From contig FR890370.1 of the NCBI GenBank assembly GCA_000432835.1, forward strand, positions 70,092-134,091: a stretch of DNA of 64,000 nucleotides, in the 5' to 3' direction. The translations under genes and the position numbers were made by a program. The stretch is from Clostridium sp. CAG:417 (GTDB lineage: Bacteria; Bacillota_I; Bacilli_A; RF39; UBA660). The notes under the pieces were generated by a model, which ran no database searches, was not told where the DNA came from, and saw only the letters and a list, made by a program, of their open reading frames with translations. Position 1 is the stretch's first letter; every line of letters starts with the position of its first letter. Positions 25,746 through 35,183 of this stretch are shown here, piece after piece.

Positions 25746-26456
25746 ATGAAAAACTTTATTGAATTAAAGAATGTTGTGAAAAGTTATGATATAGGAGATA
25801 AGAAATATAATGCCTTAGATGGTATAGATTTCTCAATCCCCAAGGGTGAATTTGTTGTTATCTTAGGACCATCTGGTGCTGGAAAATCAACTTTACTAAA
25901 TTTATTAGGAGGAATGGATAAAGCAACTAGTGGACATATATTTGTAGATGGTGATGACATAGCTCAATATAGTTCTAAAAAACTTACAACTTATAGAGCC
26001 GAAGATGTTGGATTTATTTTCCAATTTTATAATATTTTACCAACTCTAACAGTTCTTGAGAATGTTTCAATTGTGAACGACATAGTAAAAAAACCAAAGA
26101 ACGCTAAGAGAATACTAAAAGAAGTTGGCCTAGAAAAGCATTACAATAAATTTCCTAATCAATTATCTGGAGGAGAACAACAAAGAGTTTCAATTGCCAG
26201 AGCGATTGCTAAAAACCCAAAATTATTGTTATGTGACGAGCCAACAGGTGCGCTAGATTCTAAAACAGGAGTAGAAGTATTAAAACTATTAAAAAAACAA
26301 TGTGACGCTAACAATGGAGAAAATACAGTAATTATTGTTACTCATAATGCCTTAATAGCTGAAATTGCTGATCGCGTTATCAGATTAAAGAATGGAAAAG
26401 TAGATAGTATTAAAGAAAATAAAAAACCTAAAAACATTGATGAGGTAGTGTGGTAA
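25746..26456 (+). CDS. ABC transporter ATP-binding protein (MacB/LolD type)
   Basis: A 236-residue ATPase with Walker A GPSGAGKST, signature LSGGEQQRVSIARAI, Walker B LLLCDEP and the switch His in IIVTHN. The QFYNILPTLTVLENV segment is typical of MacB/LolD/BceA-like ATPases that pair with FtsX-type permeases. The ATG at 25746 follows GAAGGGATGA. The permease starts one base after the stop. Substrate unknown; TetR control suggests export of a lipid, peptide or drug. Confidence 0.94.
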   Translation: MKNFIELKNVVKSYDIGDKKYNALDGIDFSIPKGEFVVILGPSGAGKSTLLNLLGGMDKATSGHIFVDGDDIAQYSSKKLTTYRAEDVGFIFQFYNILPTLTVLENVSIVNDIVKKPKNAKRILKEVGLEKHYNKFPNQLSGGEQQRVSIARAIAKNPKLLLCDEPTGALDSKTGVEVLKLLKKQCDANNGENTVIIVTHNALIAEIADRVIRLKNGKVDSIKENKKPKNIDEVVW

Positions 26457-26457
26457 T

Positions 26458-28818
26458 ATGTTAAAGAAAAAAATGTTAAGAGACATTAAGCTTAACTTAA
26501 GCCAATTCATTACAATATTTTTAATGGTTTTAATAGGAGTAATGGCTTATTCAGGAATTAACGCTTATATGTCAGGAATGCAAAAAACAGCCGATAAATT
26601 TTATAGTAAAACAAATCTACAAGATTTAAATGTTCTTGGAGCTAATTTTTCCAAAGATGATTTAAACAATATCAAAAAGTTAGAACATGTCAAAGACGCT
26701 GAAAGAAAGCTATCTTTAACAGCAACAACTGAAGATGACAAAACTTTACTTTTAAACTTTATTGAATCAAATAATATTTCAAAATTTCATGTTATAAAGG
26801 GAGAAAAATTCTCAGCCGATAAGAGTGGTATTTGGTTAGATAATTTTTATGCTTTAGAAAACAATCTTAAAATAGGTGATGAAATCACAATCAAATATGA
26901 TGGATATAAATTTGTAGAAAAAATAGTAGGTTTTATAAATGTTGCCGACCATGTTTATGATGTTAAAGATGAATCAGAGTTATATCCAGACCATTCATCA
27001 TTTGGTTTTGCTTATCTATCATCTAAAGAACTAGAAGGATACATTAAATATAATGCTAAAGAAGAAATGTCTTTATCAAATGAAGATTTAGACAAAATGA
27101 ACTTTGATTATAAACAACATTTAGTTTTTAACTATGTTATGGTAGACGTTGATAGTAAGAAAAACGTTTCCAAGGTAAAAGATGAAATAGAAAACAATAT
27201 AGCAGCAGCAAAAGCTATTATTAAAATAGAAGACACAGCTTCATATGCTCAGTACCAAGGTGAAATAGATGAAGGAAAAACCTATATCGGAGTTTTCTCT
27301 GGCTTATTCATTTTTATCGCTATGTTATCAGTTATTACTACAATGACTAGGGTAGTTAAGAAACAAAGAGTACAAATTGGTACATTAAAAGCTTTAGGAT
27401 TTAGTAACCGCAGAATCGTATTTCATTATATGGGTTATGGTTTTTGGATATCTTTAGTAGCGTCTATTCTCGGTCTAATAGCTGGTTATTACTGTATTGG
27501 TGGCTTATTTATCAATCTAGAAATGTCTTTCTTTGAAATACCAAATGGTGCTCCTGTAATGGAATTATCAAGTATTATATGCGCCATAGCCGTTACATTA
27601 TGTGTAAGCTTTGTAACATATATTGCTTGTCATAAAGAATTAAGCAAAAGTCCTGCTGAAACATTAAGAAATGAAGTTCCAAACGTAAAAGCTAAAACAC
27701 TTAATATTACTACTAAAGGTCTTTTCAAAAAAATGAGTTTTTCAACGAAATGGAATATTCGTGATATCTTCAGAAATAAAATTAGAACTATAACCGGTAT
27801 AGTTGGAATAACAGCTTGTTGTATGTTAATAGTTTGTGCTTTTGGAATGCTTGATAGCTTAAATCACTTTGTTAAATTACAATTTAAAGATTTATATAAT
27901 TTTGATTATAAGTTATCTTTAAAAGAGGGAATAAAAGAAGAGGACTTAAACGCTTTAAAAAAACAATATGGATCTAATACATCTGAAAGTTATTTGATTG
28001 AAATAAAGAATAAAGATGGTGAAAAAGAATCAAACAATATCTTTATAACCGATGCCGGAAATTATGTAAGATTCGTTGATAATAAAGGCAAATTTATTAA
28101 AGTAAATAATAATAAGGGTGTATATATTACATATAAACTTGCAAAAACTGAAGGATATAAGATAGGTGATACTATCACATGGCACTTAGTAGGTAATAAT
28201 AAATATTACAAATCTAACATAGTTGGATTTAATAAAGATCCGCAAAATCAAAATATGACTATGACTAAAGAGTACTATGAAAGTTTAGGTAACACTTATC
28301 AACCAGACTCTTTATATACTGATACTGATTTAAGCAAGACAAAAGAAATAAAAAATGTTGAATTAATACAAGACATTACAGCTCTAGAAGAAAGCATGAA
28401 TAACATGTTATCAACTATGAAAACTATGATAGTTTTAATCATTGTAATAGCTATATTATTAGGGTCTATAATTATTTACAACATGGGTATATTATCATAT
28501 ACCGAAAAACAATATCAGTTCGCAACACTTAAAGTTTTAGGATTTGATGATAAAAAAATTAAGAAAATTTTCATTAAACAAAGTAATATTATTGCTATCA
28601 TATCAATTATCATAGGTTTACCTGCTGGTTTCTATCTAACTGATTGGATATTTAAAACAGCAATCGAAGAAAGCTATGATTTTGGAGCAAGTATAACTCT
28701 TCCAACATATTTATATGCTGCAATTGGTACATTCTTAGTGTCATATCTTGTATCAAGATTCTTAGCTCGCAAAATAACAAATATCGATATGGTAACAAGT
28801 TTAAAGGGAAATGAGTAA
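26458..28818 (+). CDS. ABC transporter permease with two FtsX domains
   Basis: A 786-residue permease. It has a first transmembrane helix at about 15-37, a large extracytoplasmic domain, a first FtsX block at about 280-395 (VVKKQRVQIGTLKALGFSNR), a helix at about 450, a second outer domain and a second FtsX block at about 660-780 (EKQYQFATLKVLGFDDKKIK). This is the full-length duplicated architecture of LolE/MacB-like exporters. It is coupled to the upstream ATPase by a one-base gap. Confidence 0.92.
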   Translation: MLKKKMLRDIKLNLSQFITIFLMVLIGVMAYSGINAYMSGMQKTADKFYSKTNLQDLNVLGANFSKDDLNNIKKLEHVKDAERKLSLTATTEDDKTLLLNFIESNNISKFHVIKGEKFSADKSGIWLDNFYALENNLKIGDEITIKYDGYKFVEKIVGFINVADHVYDVKDESELYPDHSSFGFAYLSSKELEGYIKYNAKEEMSLSNEDLDKMNFDYKQHLVFNYVMVDVDSKKNVSKVKDEIENNIAAAKAIIKIEDTASYAQYQGEIDEGKTYIGVFSGLFIFIAMLSVITTMTRVVKKQRVQIGTLKALGFSNRRIVFHYMGYGFWISLVASILGLIAGYYCIGGLFINLEMSFFEIPNGAPVMELSSIICAIAVTLCVSFVTYIACHKELSKSPAETLRNEVPNVKAKTLNITTKGLFKKMSFSTKWNIRDIFRNKIRTITGIVGITACCMLIVCAFGMLDSLNHFVKLQFKDLYNFDYKLSLKEGIKEEDLNALKKQYGSNTSESYLIEIKNKDGEKESNNIFITDAGNYVRFVDNKGKFIKVNNNKGVYITYKLAKTEGYKIGDTITWHLVGNNKYYKSNIVGFNKDPQNQNMTMTKEYYESLGNTYQPDSLYTDTDLSKTKEIKNVELIQDITALEESMNNMLSTMKTMIVLIIVIAILLGSIIIYNMGILSYTEKQYQFATLKVLGFDDKKIKKIFIKQSNIIAIISIIIGLPAGFYLTDWIFKTAIEESYDFGASITLPTYLYAAIGTFLVSYLVSRFLARKITNIDMVTSLKGNE

Positions 28819-28830
28819 TTAAATAATTAT

Positions 28831-28876
28831 AAGATAAGTTAAGATAAAATTATCACAACTTATCTTATTATTTTAT
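28831..28876 (+). terminator. Terminator after the ABC operon
   Basis: AAGATAAGTT / AACTTATCTT, a 10-bp perfect stem with a 16-nt loop, followed by ATTATTTTAT. Confidence 0.72.
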
Positions 28877-28923
28877 CTAATATATGTTAAAATTATTAAT
28901 AAACATTTAATTGAGGTGATACT

Positions 28924-29529
28924 ATGGGTACAATTAGAAAACCAATCAAAAAGACTTCTATTGAGAAGAAAAAAAGAATCATAGAAAAAGGTTTTGAACT
29001 TATGTGTAATAAGGGATATCATAACGTTAGTTGTGTAGATATTGCTAAGTACGCAGGCGTTTCAACTGGTTTAATTTATCAATATTTTACAGATAAGAAA
29101 GATATATTTTTAGAAGGGGTAAAAGACTATTCTAATAAGATAATGTTTCCCATGATTAATATTTTAGATAATAAAGCTTTTGATAAAAATAATTTAAGAG
29201 ATATCCTATCCCAAATGATTGATAGTTTTATCAACACTCACACTATGAAAAAAGAAGCCCATGAGGAATTAATGGCTATGAGTCACTTAGATGAAAAAGT
29301 TGGGGAACTATTTAATCAAAATGAATTAAAAATGACTGAAAATATCTCAAACCTACTAATTAATAATGACATGAATATAAAAAATGTTGAAGAAAAAGTC
29401 CATATCATTATGGGACTAGTAGATAATTATTGTCATGAGGTAGTTTATCATCATCACAAAAAATTAAATTATGATATTATGAGAGAAGAAGTTCTTGATA
29501 CTATATTATTTATTTTAAATAAAGATTAA
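28924..29529 (+). CDS. TetR/AcrR family transcriptional regulator
   Basis: A 201-residue TetR protein. The DNA-binding domain is at residues 16-62 (helix-turn-helix VDIAKYAGVSTGLIYQYFTD). The C-terminal ligand domain is variable and contains a His-rich stretch (YCHEVVYHHHKK). It probably represses the preceding ABC exporter, whose promoter carries two palindromes. Start after GAGGTGATACT. Confidence 0.93.
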   Translation: MGTIRKPIKKTSIEKKKRIIEKGFELMCNKGYHNVSCVDIAKYAGVSTGLIYQYFTDKKDIFLEGVKDYSNKIMFPMINILDNKAFDKNNLRDILSQMIDSFINTHTMKKEAHEELMAMSHLDEKVGELFNQNELKMTENISNLLINNDMNIKNVEEKVHIIMGLVDNYCHEVVYHHHKKLNYDIMREEVLDTILFILNKD

Positions 29530-29562
29530 AACAAAACATATATTATAAGTGGAGGTTATTTT

Positions 29563-30156
29563 ATGTATAAATTAGATCCACTTCCATATGATTATTCTGA
29601 TCTTGAACCATTTATTGATACAAAAACCTTAGGACTTCATCATAAAAAGCATCAGCAAACATATTTAAACAAACTAAATGCTTTATTACAAAAAAATAAC
29701 TATATGTATAATTACAGTCTAGTTGAATTATTACAACATATAAATGAGTTTAACGAAAATGATCGTGAAAATATTTTATTTAATCTAGGCGGTGTTATCA
29801 ATCACAATATATATTTTAGAAGTATTTCACCAAAACCTAGTTTACCAGGTCCTGTTTTAATGGGAAAGATAGTAAAAAAATATCAAAGCTTTGAAAAATT
29901 TAAAGATAGTTTTAAAAAGATGGCCTTAGAGTTAAAAGGTTCTGGTTACACATTCCTAGTATTAGATGGTAATGAATTAAATATTATAAATTTAAAGAAC
30001 CAAGAAACTCCTTATAGTTACAACCTAATACCATTATTAGGACTTGATATGTGGGAACATGCCTATTACTTAAATTATCAAATTAATAAGGAAAACTATA
30101 TAGATAATTTCTTTAATATTGTAGATTTTTCTATTGCTTCTAGAGTAGTTAATTAG
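29563..30156 (+). CDS. Fe/Mn-type superoxide dismutase, atypical
   Basis: A 197-residue SOD that converts superoxide to peroxide and oxygen. The metal ligands appear present: His in TLGLHHKKH, His in GGVINHNIYF, and Asp and His in LGLDMWEHAYYLNY. Two usually conserved aromatic sites differ: NHxxFW reads NHNIYF, and GSGW reads GSGYTFL. The protein may therefore have altered activity or metal choice. Start after GGAGG. Confidence 0.9.
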   Translation: MYKLDPLPYDYSDLEPFIDTKTLGLHHKKHQQTYLNKLNALLQKNNYMYNYSLVELLQHINEFNENDRENILFNLGGVINHNIYFRSISPKPSLPGPVLMGKIVKKYQSFEKFKDSFKKMALELKGSGYTFLVLDGNELNIINLKNQETPYSYNLIPLLGLDMWEHAYYLNYQINKENYIDNFFNIVDFSIASRVVN

Positions 30157-30209
30157 AAATTTGCAAATTTCTACATTTGTGTTATCCTATAAATATAGGA
30201 GGATAAGAG

Positions 30210-30680
30210 ATGAAAAAAAAGTTAGTATTATTTGGCTTAATCTTTATAGTTACCATATTTTCTCTAACAGGTTGTTCTATTAGTAAAAATAAAGTAACAG
30301 GTGACGCATTTAAAAATCAAATGACTGCTGCAAACTTCACTGTCGTTGATGGTAAAAGTCAATTTGAAAGATATGATTACGTTAGTGAAGTATATCTAGC
30401 TCGTCATAAAGAATATGGCTACCAGGTAGAGTTCTATGTGTTAAAAGATAAAGAATATGCTAAAAGTTTTTATAGCAACAATAAAAACTTATTTGAAAGT
30501 TCTAAAACAAAAACTTATACGGAAGCTAAATCAAGTGGGAAAAATTATGATAAATTCGTTTTAGAAACTAATAATAAATATAAAGTATTAACTAGAGTAG
30601 AAAACACAGTTTTATATATTAATATAGATCCTAAATATAAAGAAAATGTTAATAAAGTAATCAAAAATCTAGGATATTAA
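30210..30680 (+). CDS. Hypothetical lipoprotein
   Basis: A 156-residue secreted protein with a lipoprotein signal ending in the lipobox LTGC (Cys about residue 22). The mature part has a repeated alternation of aromatic and charged residues and no known motif. It is a single gene with an AGGAGG ribosome site. Function unknown. Confidence 0.78.
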   Translation: MKKKLVLFGLIFIVTIFSLTGCSISKNKVTGDAFKNQMTAANFTVVDGKSQFERYDYVSEVYLARHKEYGYQVEFYVLKDKEYAKSFYSNNKNLFESSKTKTYTEAKSSGKNYDKFVLETNNKYKVLTRVENTVLYINIDPKYKENVNKVIKNLGY

Positions 30681-30718
30681 AAAGGATACAGTCTTTAAAA
30701 GACTATATCCTTTTGTTT
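30681..30718 (+). terminator. Terminator of the lipoprotein gene
   Basis: AAAGGATA-C-AGTCTT pairs with AAGACT-A-TATCCTTT; a TTTG-TTTT tail follows. Confidence 0.82.
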
Positions 30719-30734
30719 TATACGTAGCTAGCAG

Positions 30735-30908
30735 TTATTCTTTATTTTCATAACTACTACACATAGTACCTTCTTGTGTATTAGCAGTATCGCCACAATT
30801 ACATACACAAATTCCTTCAAGCTTGCAGCTATCACATTCACAATTACAATGTTTACAATCATGAACGCTACACTTAATAACTTGCTTGTCTTTATTTTCT
30901 TTTTTCAT
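30735..30908 (-). CDS. DUF1540 domain protein
   Basis: A 57-residue cysteine-rich protein. The pattern C-x3-D-C-x2-C-x-C-x-C-x2-C, then ICVCNCGD and a final C in TMCSSYE, is the DUF1540 signature. The role is unknown but the family is common in clostridia and bacilli. The ATG at 30908 has GGGTG at usable distance; a GTG three codons upstream has none. Confidence 0.85.
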   Translation of the reverse strand: MKKENKDKQVIKCSVHDCKHCNCECDSCKLEGICVCNCGDTANTQEGTMCSSYENKE

Positions 30909-31007
30909 TTTCTTCACCCAATATTATTATTCGAAAATTTTTTTAAAATATACATAAATCTTTGTAATAAGGACTATAAGTGGTATACTATCAAGTAGAG
31001 GTTAAAT

Positions 31008-33452
31008 ATGAAAAAAGATAAAAAATATTTAATTATATATATATTAATTACTCTTGGAGTATTAATAGGCTTTTCTTGTTCCAATTACTTATTTGGTTCA
31101 AATACTGATTGGTTAAATCAACATACTGCTTTTCCCGAGTATTTTAGGAAAAGTTTTTACACCACGCATAATTTCTTTCCTAATTTTATTTTTAATCTGG
31201 GTAGTGGCCAAAATATATATAACTTTTCTTATTATGGACTTTATAATCCTTTAATAATCATTTCTTATTTGTTTCCCATGATAAAGATGCAAACATATAT
31301 TATAGGAGTAATGCTTTTGGTAACTCTCATAACCACTATCATGATTTATTACTTCATTAAAGAAAAATATGATATAAAAATAGCTTTTATTTCAGGACTC
31401 CTTTATTTATTAGCAGCTCCCATTCTTTTTAATGCTCATCGTCATATTATGTTTGTAAGTTATATGCCGTTTCTTTTACTTGGGCTTTTTGGTATAGAAA
31501 AATACAATAAGAATAGTAATAATTTTATATTACTAGTTGTAAGCATCTCTTTAATGATTTTAACAAGTTACTATTACAGTATAGGAGGAATACTTGCTCT
31601 TTTCCTTTATTATTTATATACAGCAAAAAAAGATAAAAAAAACTTTTTGAAGTTTATATCAATTATTATTCTTTCTGTCTTATTAACATCATTCTTTCTT
31701 TTTCCAACTGCCGCTGCCTTATTAAAGGGAAGAGTAAAGAGCCATCATCAAATATCTTATTTAACTTTATTTTTACCAAATATTAATATAAATGAGGTTT
31801 TATATTCATATTATTCCCCAGGATTAACGAGTATATTCTTATTTGCTATTATAGCTTTTGCTATAAGCAAAAAGAAAAAAGAAAAATTCCTTGGTATCAC
31901 TATGTTAATTCTTTCATTTTTCCCAATTTCATCATATATTTTAAATGGTTTTCTCTATCCTAGAACAAAGTCCTTAATCCCATTCCTTCCTCTTGCTATT
32001 TATATGATAGCCCACTTCTTAAGTGATATTTGTAATAAAAAAGTAAATACGAATCTATTAGTCAAGATAGTCCTAGCAGTAAGTATCATACTTTTCATGT
32101 TAGACTGTAAATACCTAATCTTTTATTTAGATATTATATTAACAATACTAAGTATCTTATTTTATAACAAATATAATAAAAAATATTTTATATTTATCCC
32201 CTTAATAGTAATATCTGCCGTCAACTGTCTATCAGCCAATACAAAAGAAAACTATGTCCGAAAAGACTATAAGAGAGTAGAATTTAAAGTAAAAGATTAC
32301 TACAGAACAAATAATCTGGTAGACGAATTACATAGTGGCAATGATACCACAAACTATACTACCAGCATCTATTCATCAGTATATAATCCTAATTATTATC
32401 ATCTCTATACTAAAGTCTTTAACATGCCTTTTGCCCATAGAAATAAACTAATGACCCTAAATCAAAATGAACTTTTATTTCAAAAATTTATGGGCGTAAA
32501 ATACATCATTACCACCAAGGATAACTTCATAGATTATGAAGAAGTAGCCAAAAAGAGTAAGTATAAACTCTTAAAAAATGATGATGTCTTTGCTTTAGGA
32601 TATGGAAGTAATAATTTAATGAGTTATGAGGAGTTTTCTAAATTAAAATATCCATATAGTGCAGAAGCCCTAATGCATTATGTTGTTGTAGACGCTAAAC
32701 TAAAAACCACTACTTTTAAAAGTAATTTAAAAGAGTATCACCCAACTTACTCATATACAACTAAAAAATTAGATATTAAAAGTGGTAAAACCTATATGAT
32801 AAACTCCAATGATGGAAAGCTAAACATAAAACTAGATAGCCCGCTAAAAAATCAATTATTGTTTATAAATTTCAATATGGACTATCAACAAGTTTGTAGT
32901 ATTACAGAAAAAAATAATGATCAAACAATAACTATAAATGGTATTACCAACAAACTAACATGTAAGGGTTATGAATATGATAATAAAAACTACAACTTTT
33001 CCTACGTCATTAGTGAAAAAAACTTAACAGAATTAAAAATAAAGTTTTCTAAAGGAAGATATAAAATATCTAACATCAAAATGTATACTCTAGATAACAC
33101 CACTTTAAAAGATATAAAACATGATGATTTAGTAATAAACAAAATGGAAAATGATTGTCTTAAAGGACATATTAATATGAGAAATGATGGTTATTTCGTA
33201 TTATCAATACCGTATGATGAAGGTTTTAATATTACCATGGATGGTAAAAAGGTAGCCTATGAAAAGACAAATGTAGATTTAATAGGATTTAAAATGCCTA
33301 AAGGTAAACATAAAATAATAGTAAAATATAACTCTCCATTATTACACTTTGGAGAAGTAATTAGCCTTATTTCTTTAATGGTTTTAATCATATTTACTAG
33401 ACATAAAACTCCTAAAAAGCAAAACAACAGATTGAAAAATACTAAAATTTAA
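31008..33452 (+). CDS. YfhO family membrane protein
   Basis: An 814-residue polytopic protein: about twelve transmembrane helices in the first 415 residues, a soluble extracytoplasmic region of about 370 residues, then one last helix near the C-terminus. The N-terminal SNTDWLNQHTAFPEYFRKSF and the overall layout match YfhO, a GT-C-like family linked to glycosylation of cell-wall or lipoteichoic acid polymers. The glycosyltransferase role is known for Bacillus relatives and inferred here. Confidence 0.88.
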   Translation: MKKDKKYLIIYILITLGVLIGFSCSNYLFGSNTDWLNQHTAFPEYFRKSFYTTHNFFPNFIFNLGSGQNIYNFSYYGLYNPLIIISYLFPMIKMQTYIIGVMLLVTLITTIMIYYFIKEKYDIKIAFISGLLYLLAAPILFNAHRHIMFVSYMPFLLLGLFGIEKYNKNSNNFILLVVSISLMILTSYYYSIGGILALFLYYLYTAKKDKKNFLKFISIIILSVLLTSFFLFPTAAALLKGRVKSHHQISYLTLFLPNININEVLYSYYSPGLTSIFLFAIIAFAISKKKKEKFLGITMLILSFFPISSYILNGFLYPRTKSLIPFLPLAIYMIAHFLSDICNKKVNTNLLVKIVLAVSIILFMLDCKYLIFYLDIILTILSILFYNKYNKKYFIFIPLIVISAVNCLSANTKENYVRKDYKRVEFKVKDYYRTNNLVDELHSGNDTTNYTTSIYSSVYNPNYYHLYTKVFNMPFAHRNKLMTLNQNELLFQKFMGVKYIITTKDNFIDYEEVAKKSKYKLLKNDDVFALGYGSNNLMSYEEFSKLKYPYSAEALMHYVVVDAKLKTTTFKSNLKEYHPTYSYTTKKLDIKSGKTYMINSNDGKLNIKLDSPLKNQLLFINFNMDYQQVCSITEKNNDQTITINGITNKLTCKGYEYDNKNYNFSYVISEKNLTELKIKFSKGRYKISNIKMYTLDNTTLKDIKHDDLVINKMENDCLKGHINMRNDGYFVLSIPYDEGFNITMDGKKVAYEKTNVDLIGFKMPKGKHKIIVKYNSPLLHFGEVISLISLMVLIIFTRHKTPKKQNNRLKNTKI

Positions 33453-33483
33453 GTTACAATATATAAAGAATAGGAGGATAGGT

Positions 33484-34008
33484 ATGGAAATAGAAACAGT
33501 AGTTACTGGTGCTTTAGATGAAAATTGTTATATTTTAAAGAAAAATAATACCTGCCTAGTAATAGATCCAGGAAGTGATTACCTTAAAATTAAAGAAAGA
33601 ATAGGAAATAATAAAATACTAGGAGTTTTAATAACTCATGCTCATTTTGACCATGTTGGAGCTCTTCGTAATTTTCTAACAAAAAGAAGTATTAAAATAT
33701 TCAAGAAAAGTAATTGCAATGAAGAAAAATATACTATAGGGGATTTTAATTTTGAGGTAATATATACCCCAGGTCACGCAAATGATCAAATAGCCTTTTA
33801 TTTTGCCGAAGATAAGGCTATGTTTTCGGGAGACTTTATCTTTAAAGAAAGTATAGGAAGATGTGATCTACCAGGAGGAAGCGAACCTGATATGGCAAAA
33901 AGCCTTGAAAAAATTAAAACATACGCCAAAGATATTGTTATATATCCAGGACATGGTGATAAAACAACTATAGGTTATGAGCTAGAAAATAATGAGTTTT
34001 TAAGATAA
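33484..34008 (+). CDS. MBL-fold hydrolase, YqgX/glyoxalase II-like
   Basis: A 174-residue metallo-beta-lactamase-fold hydrolase. The zinc motifs are THAHFDHVG (residues about 49-57), GHAND, GDFIFKESIGRCDLPGG and YPGHGD. The GRCDLPGG segment is typical of hydroxyacylglutathione hydrolase-like proteins such as YqgX. The substrate is not proven; it is shorter than true glyoxalase II. Start after AGGAGGATAGGT. Confidence 0.9.
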   Translation: MEIETVVTGALDENCYILKKNNTCLVIDPGSDYLKIKERIGNNKILGVLITHAHFDHVGALRNFLTKRSIKIFKKSNCNEEKYTIGDFNFEVIYTPGHANDQIAFYFAEDKAMFSGDFIFKESIGRCDLPGGSEPDMAKSLEKIKTYAKDIVIYPGHGDKTTIGYELENNEFLR

Positions 34009-34024
34009 AGAAAAGAGGTATATG

Positions 34025-34336
34025 ATGTATATAGATTTAATTATTTTTATTATTTTAATAGCAGTAGTGTTTATCTTTTTTAGAAAGTTTTCAAGTATAG
34101 TCTACGCTATTTTTATCATAGATTTAATCCTTAGAGCGCTTACTTATATAAAATGGAACATTAACTTGTTAGATATAAAAAATGTTATAAATAATTATAT
34201 TCCAGAAAATGTTCCTGCTATATTTGGAAAGTACTTAACAGGACTTCCTTATACCATAGTTATGTGGATATATATCATTTTCATGTTTATATTCATAGGC
34301 TATTTAGTAAGAACATTTATAAAAAAACGTAAATAA
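34025..34336 (+). CDS. Small membrane protein, hypothetical
   Basis: A 103-residue protein with three likely transmembrane helices (about 3-20, 23-44 and 76-98) and a basic C-terminal tail. No family recognised. Two adjacent ATG codons exist; the second is preferred because GAGG lies too close to the first. It is 16 bases after the MBL gene and probably cotranscribed. Confidence 0.72.
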   Translation: MYIDLIIFIILIAVVFIFFRKFSSIVYAIFIIDLILRALTYIKWNINLLDIKNVINNYIPENVPAIFGKYLTGLPYTIVMWIYIIFMFIFIGYLVRTFIKKRK

Positions 34337-34340
34337 AACC

Positions 34341-34370
34341 AAAAGGCGACAAAAAGTTTAGCCTTTTTTT
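34341..34370 (+). terminator. Terminator before spoIIGA
   Basis: AAAGGC / GCCTTT stem followed by T8. The arm includes GGCGACA, 5 of 7 matches to a reverse Spo0A box; this is only suggestive. Confidence 0.82.
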
Positions 34371-34394
34371 TATACAATGATTTTGGTGAGATTT

Positions 34395-35183
34395 GTGAAG
34401 ATATATTTAGATGTCATTCTATTAATAAATTTTTCCTTCGACTTTATTCTCCTATTTTTAGTATCCTACCTCCTAAAAAGAAAGCAAAAGATGTATCGAA
34501 TATTATTAGGAGCTTTAGTAGGTAGCATGTCAATCTTATTTCTATTCTTACCACTATCTAGTCTAACATTATTTCTTCTAAAACTATTAGTAAGTATATT
34601 TATGATATTAGTAACTTTTGGTTATAAAGACATATCATCCTTTAAAAAAAACTTTTTCTATTTTTACATACTAAGTATCATGTTAGGGGGGATAATATAC
34701 TTCTTAGACATTACGTTTAGTTACAAAAATACGGGTTTAATATTTTTTAATAACGGATTATCAATAAACTTCATTGTTCTTCTTATAATTGGACCTATTA
34801 TTTTATTTCTCTATATAAAAGAGCAAAAAGAATACAAAAAAAATTATACCTTAATACACACGGTAGAAGTAAAAATAAAAAATAAAACATATACTTATAG
34901 GGCCTATTTAGATACCGGTAATAAGTTAGAAGATCCTTATAAAAAAAGAGCCATATTGCTTGTGTATGATAAAAAGTTAGGCTTCAATTATAACGACAGT
35001 ATATTAGTTCCATATCAAACTATAGACGGTACAGGAGTTTTAAAGTGCCATAAAGTTGACTCTATAAAAATTGATAATATTGAGATAAAAAATAACGTAT
35101 TAATAGGAGAAAGCAAGCAAAAATTTAATATTGAGGGAGTAGATTGTATCTTACCAAATAAAATTAAGGAGGAATTTTTATGA
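34395..35183 (+). CDS. spoIIGA: Sigma-E processing peptidase SpoIIGA
   Basis: A 262-residue membrane aspartic protease that activates pro-sigma-E in the mother cell after a forespore signal. The N-terminal part has five transmembrane helices (YLDVILLINFSFDFILLFLV is typical). The catalytic motif is DTGNKLEDP (around residue 175). I choose the GTG at 34395 because GGTGAG precedes it and the family begins at VxxYxDxxxxxN. The stop overlaps the sigE start by ATGA, so the two are translationally coupled. Confidence 0.95.
   Translation: MKIYLDVILLINFSFDFILLFLVSYLLKRKQKMYRILLGALVGSMSILFLFLPLSSLTLFLLKLLVSIFMILVTFGYKDISSFKKNFFYFYILSIMLGGIIYFLDITFSYKNTGLIFFNNGLSINFIVLLIIGPIILFLYIKEQKEYKKNYTLIHTVEVKIKNKTYTYRAYLDTGNKLEDPYKKRAILLVYDKKLGFNYNDSILVPYQTIDGTGVLKCHKVDSIKIDNIEIKNNVLIGESKQKFNIEGVDCILPNKIKEEFL

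Noticed and set aside
34341..34362. Spo0A box before spoIIGA
   Set aside because: Only 5 of 7 bases match in one orientation and the position inside a terminator arm is doubtful.
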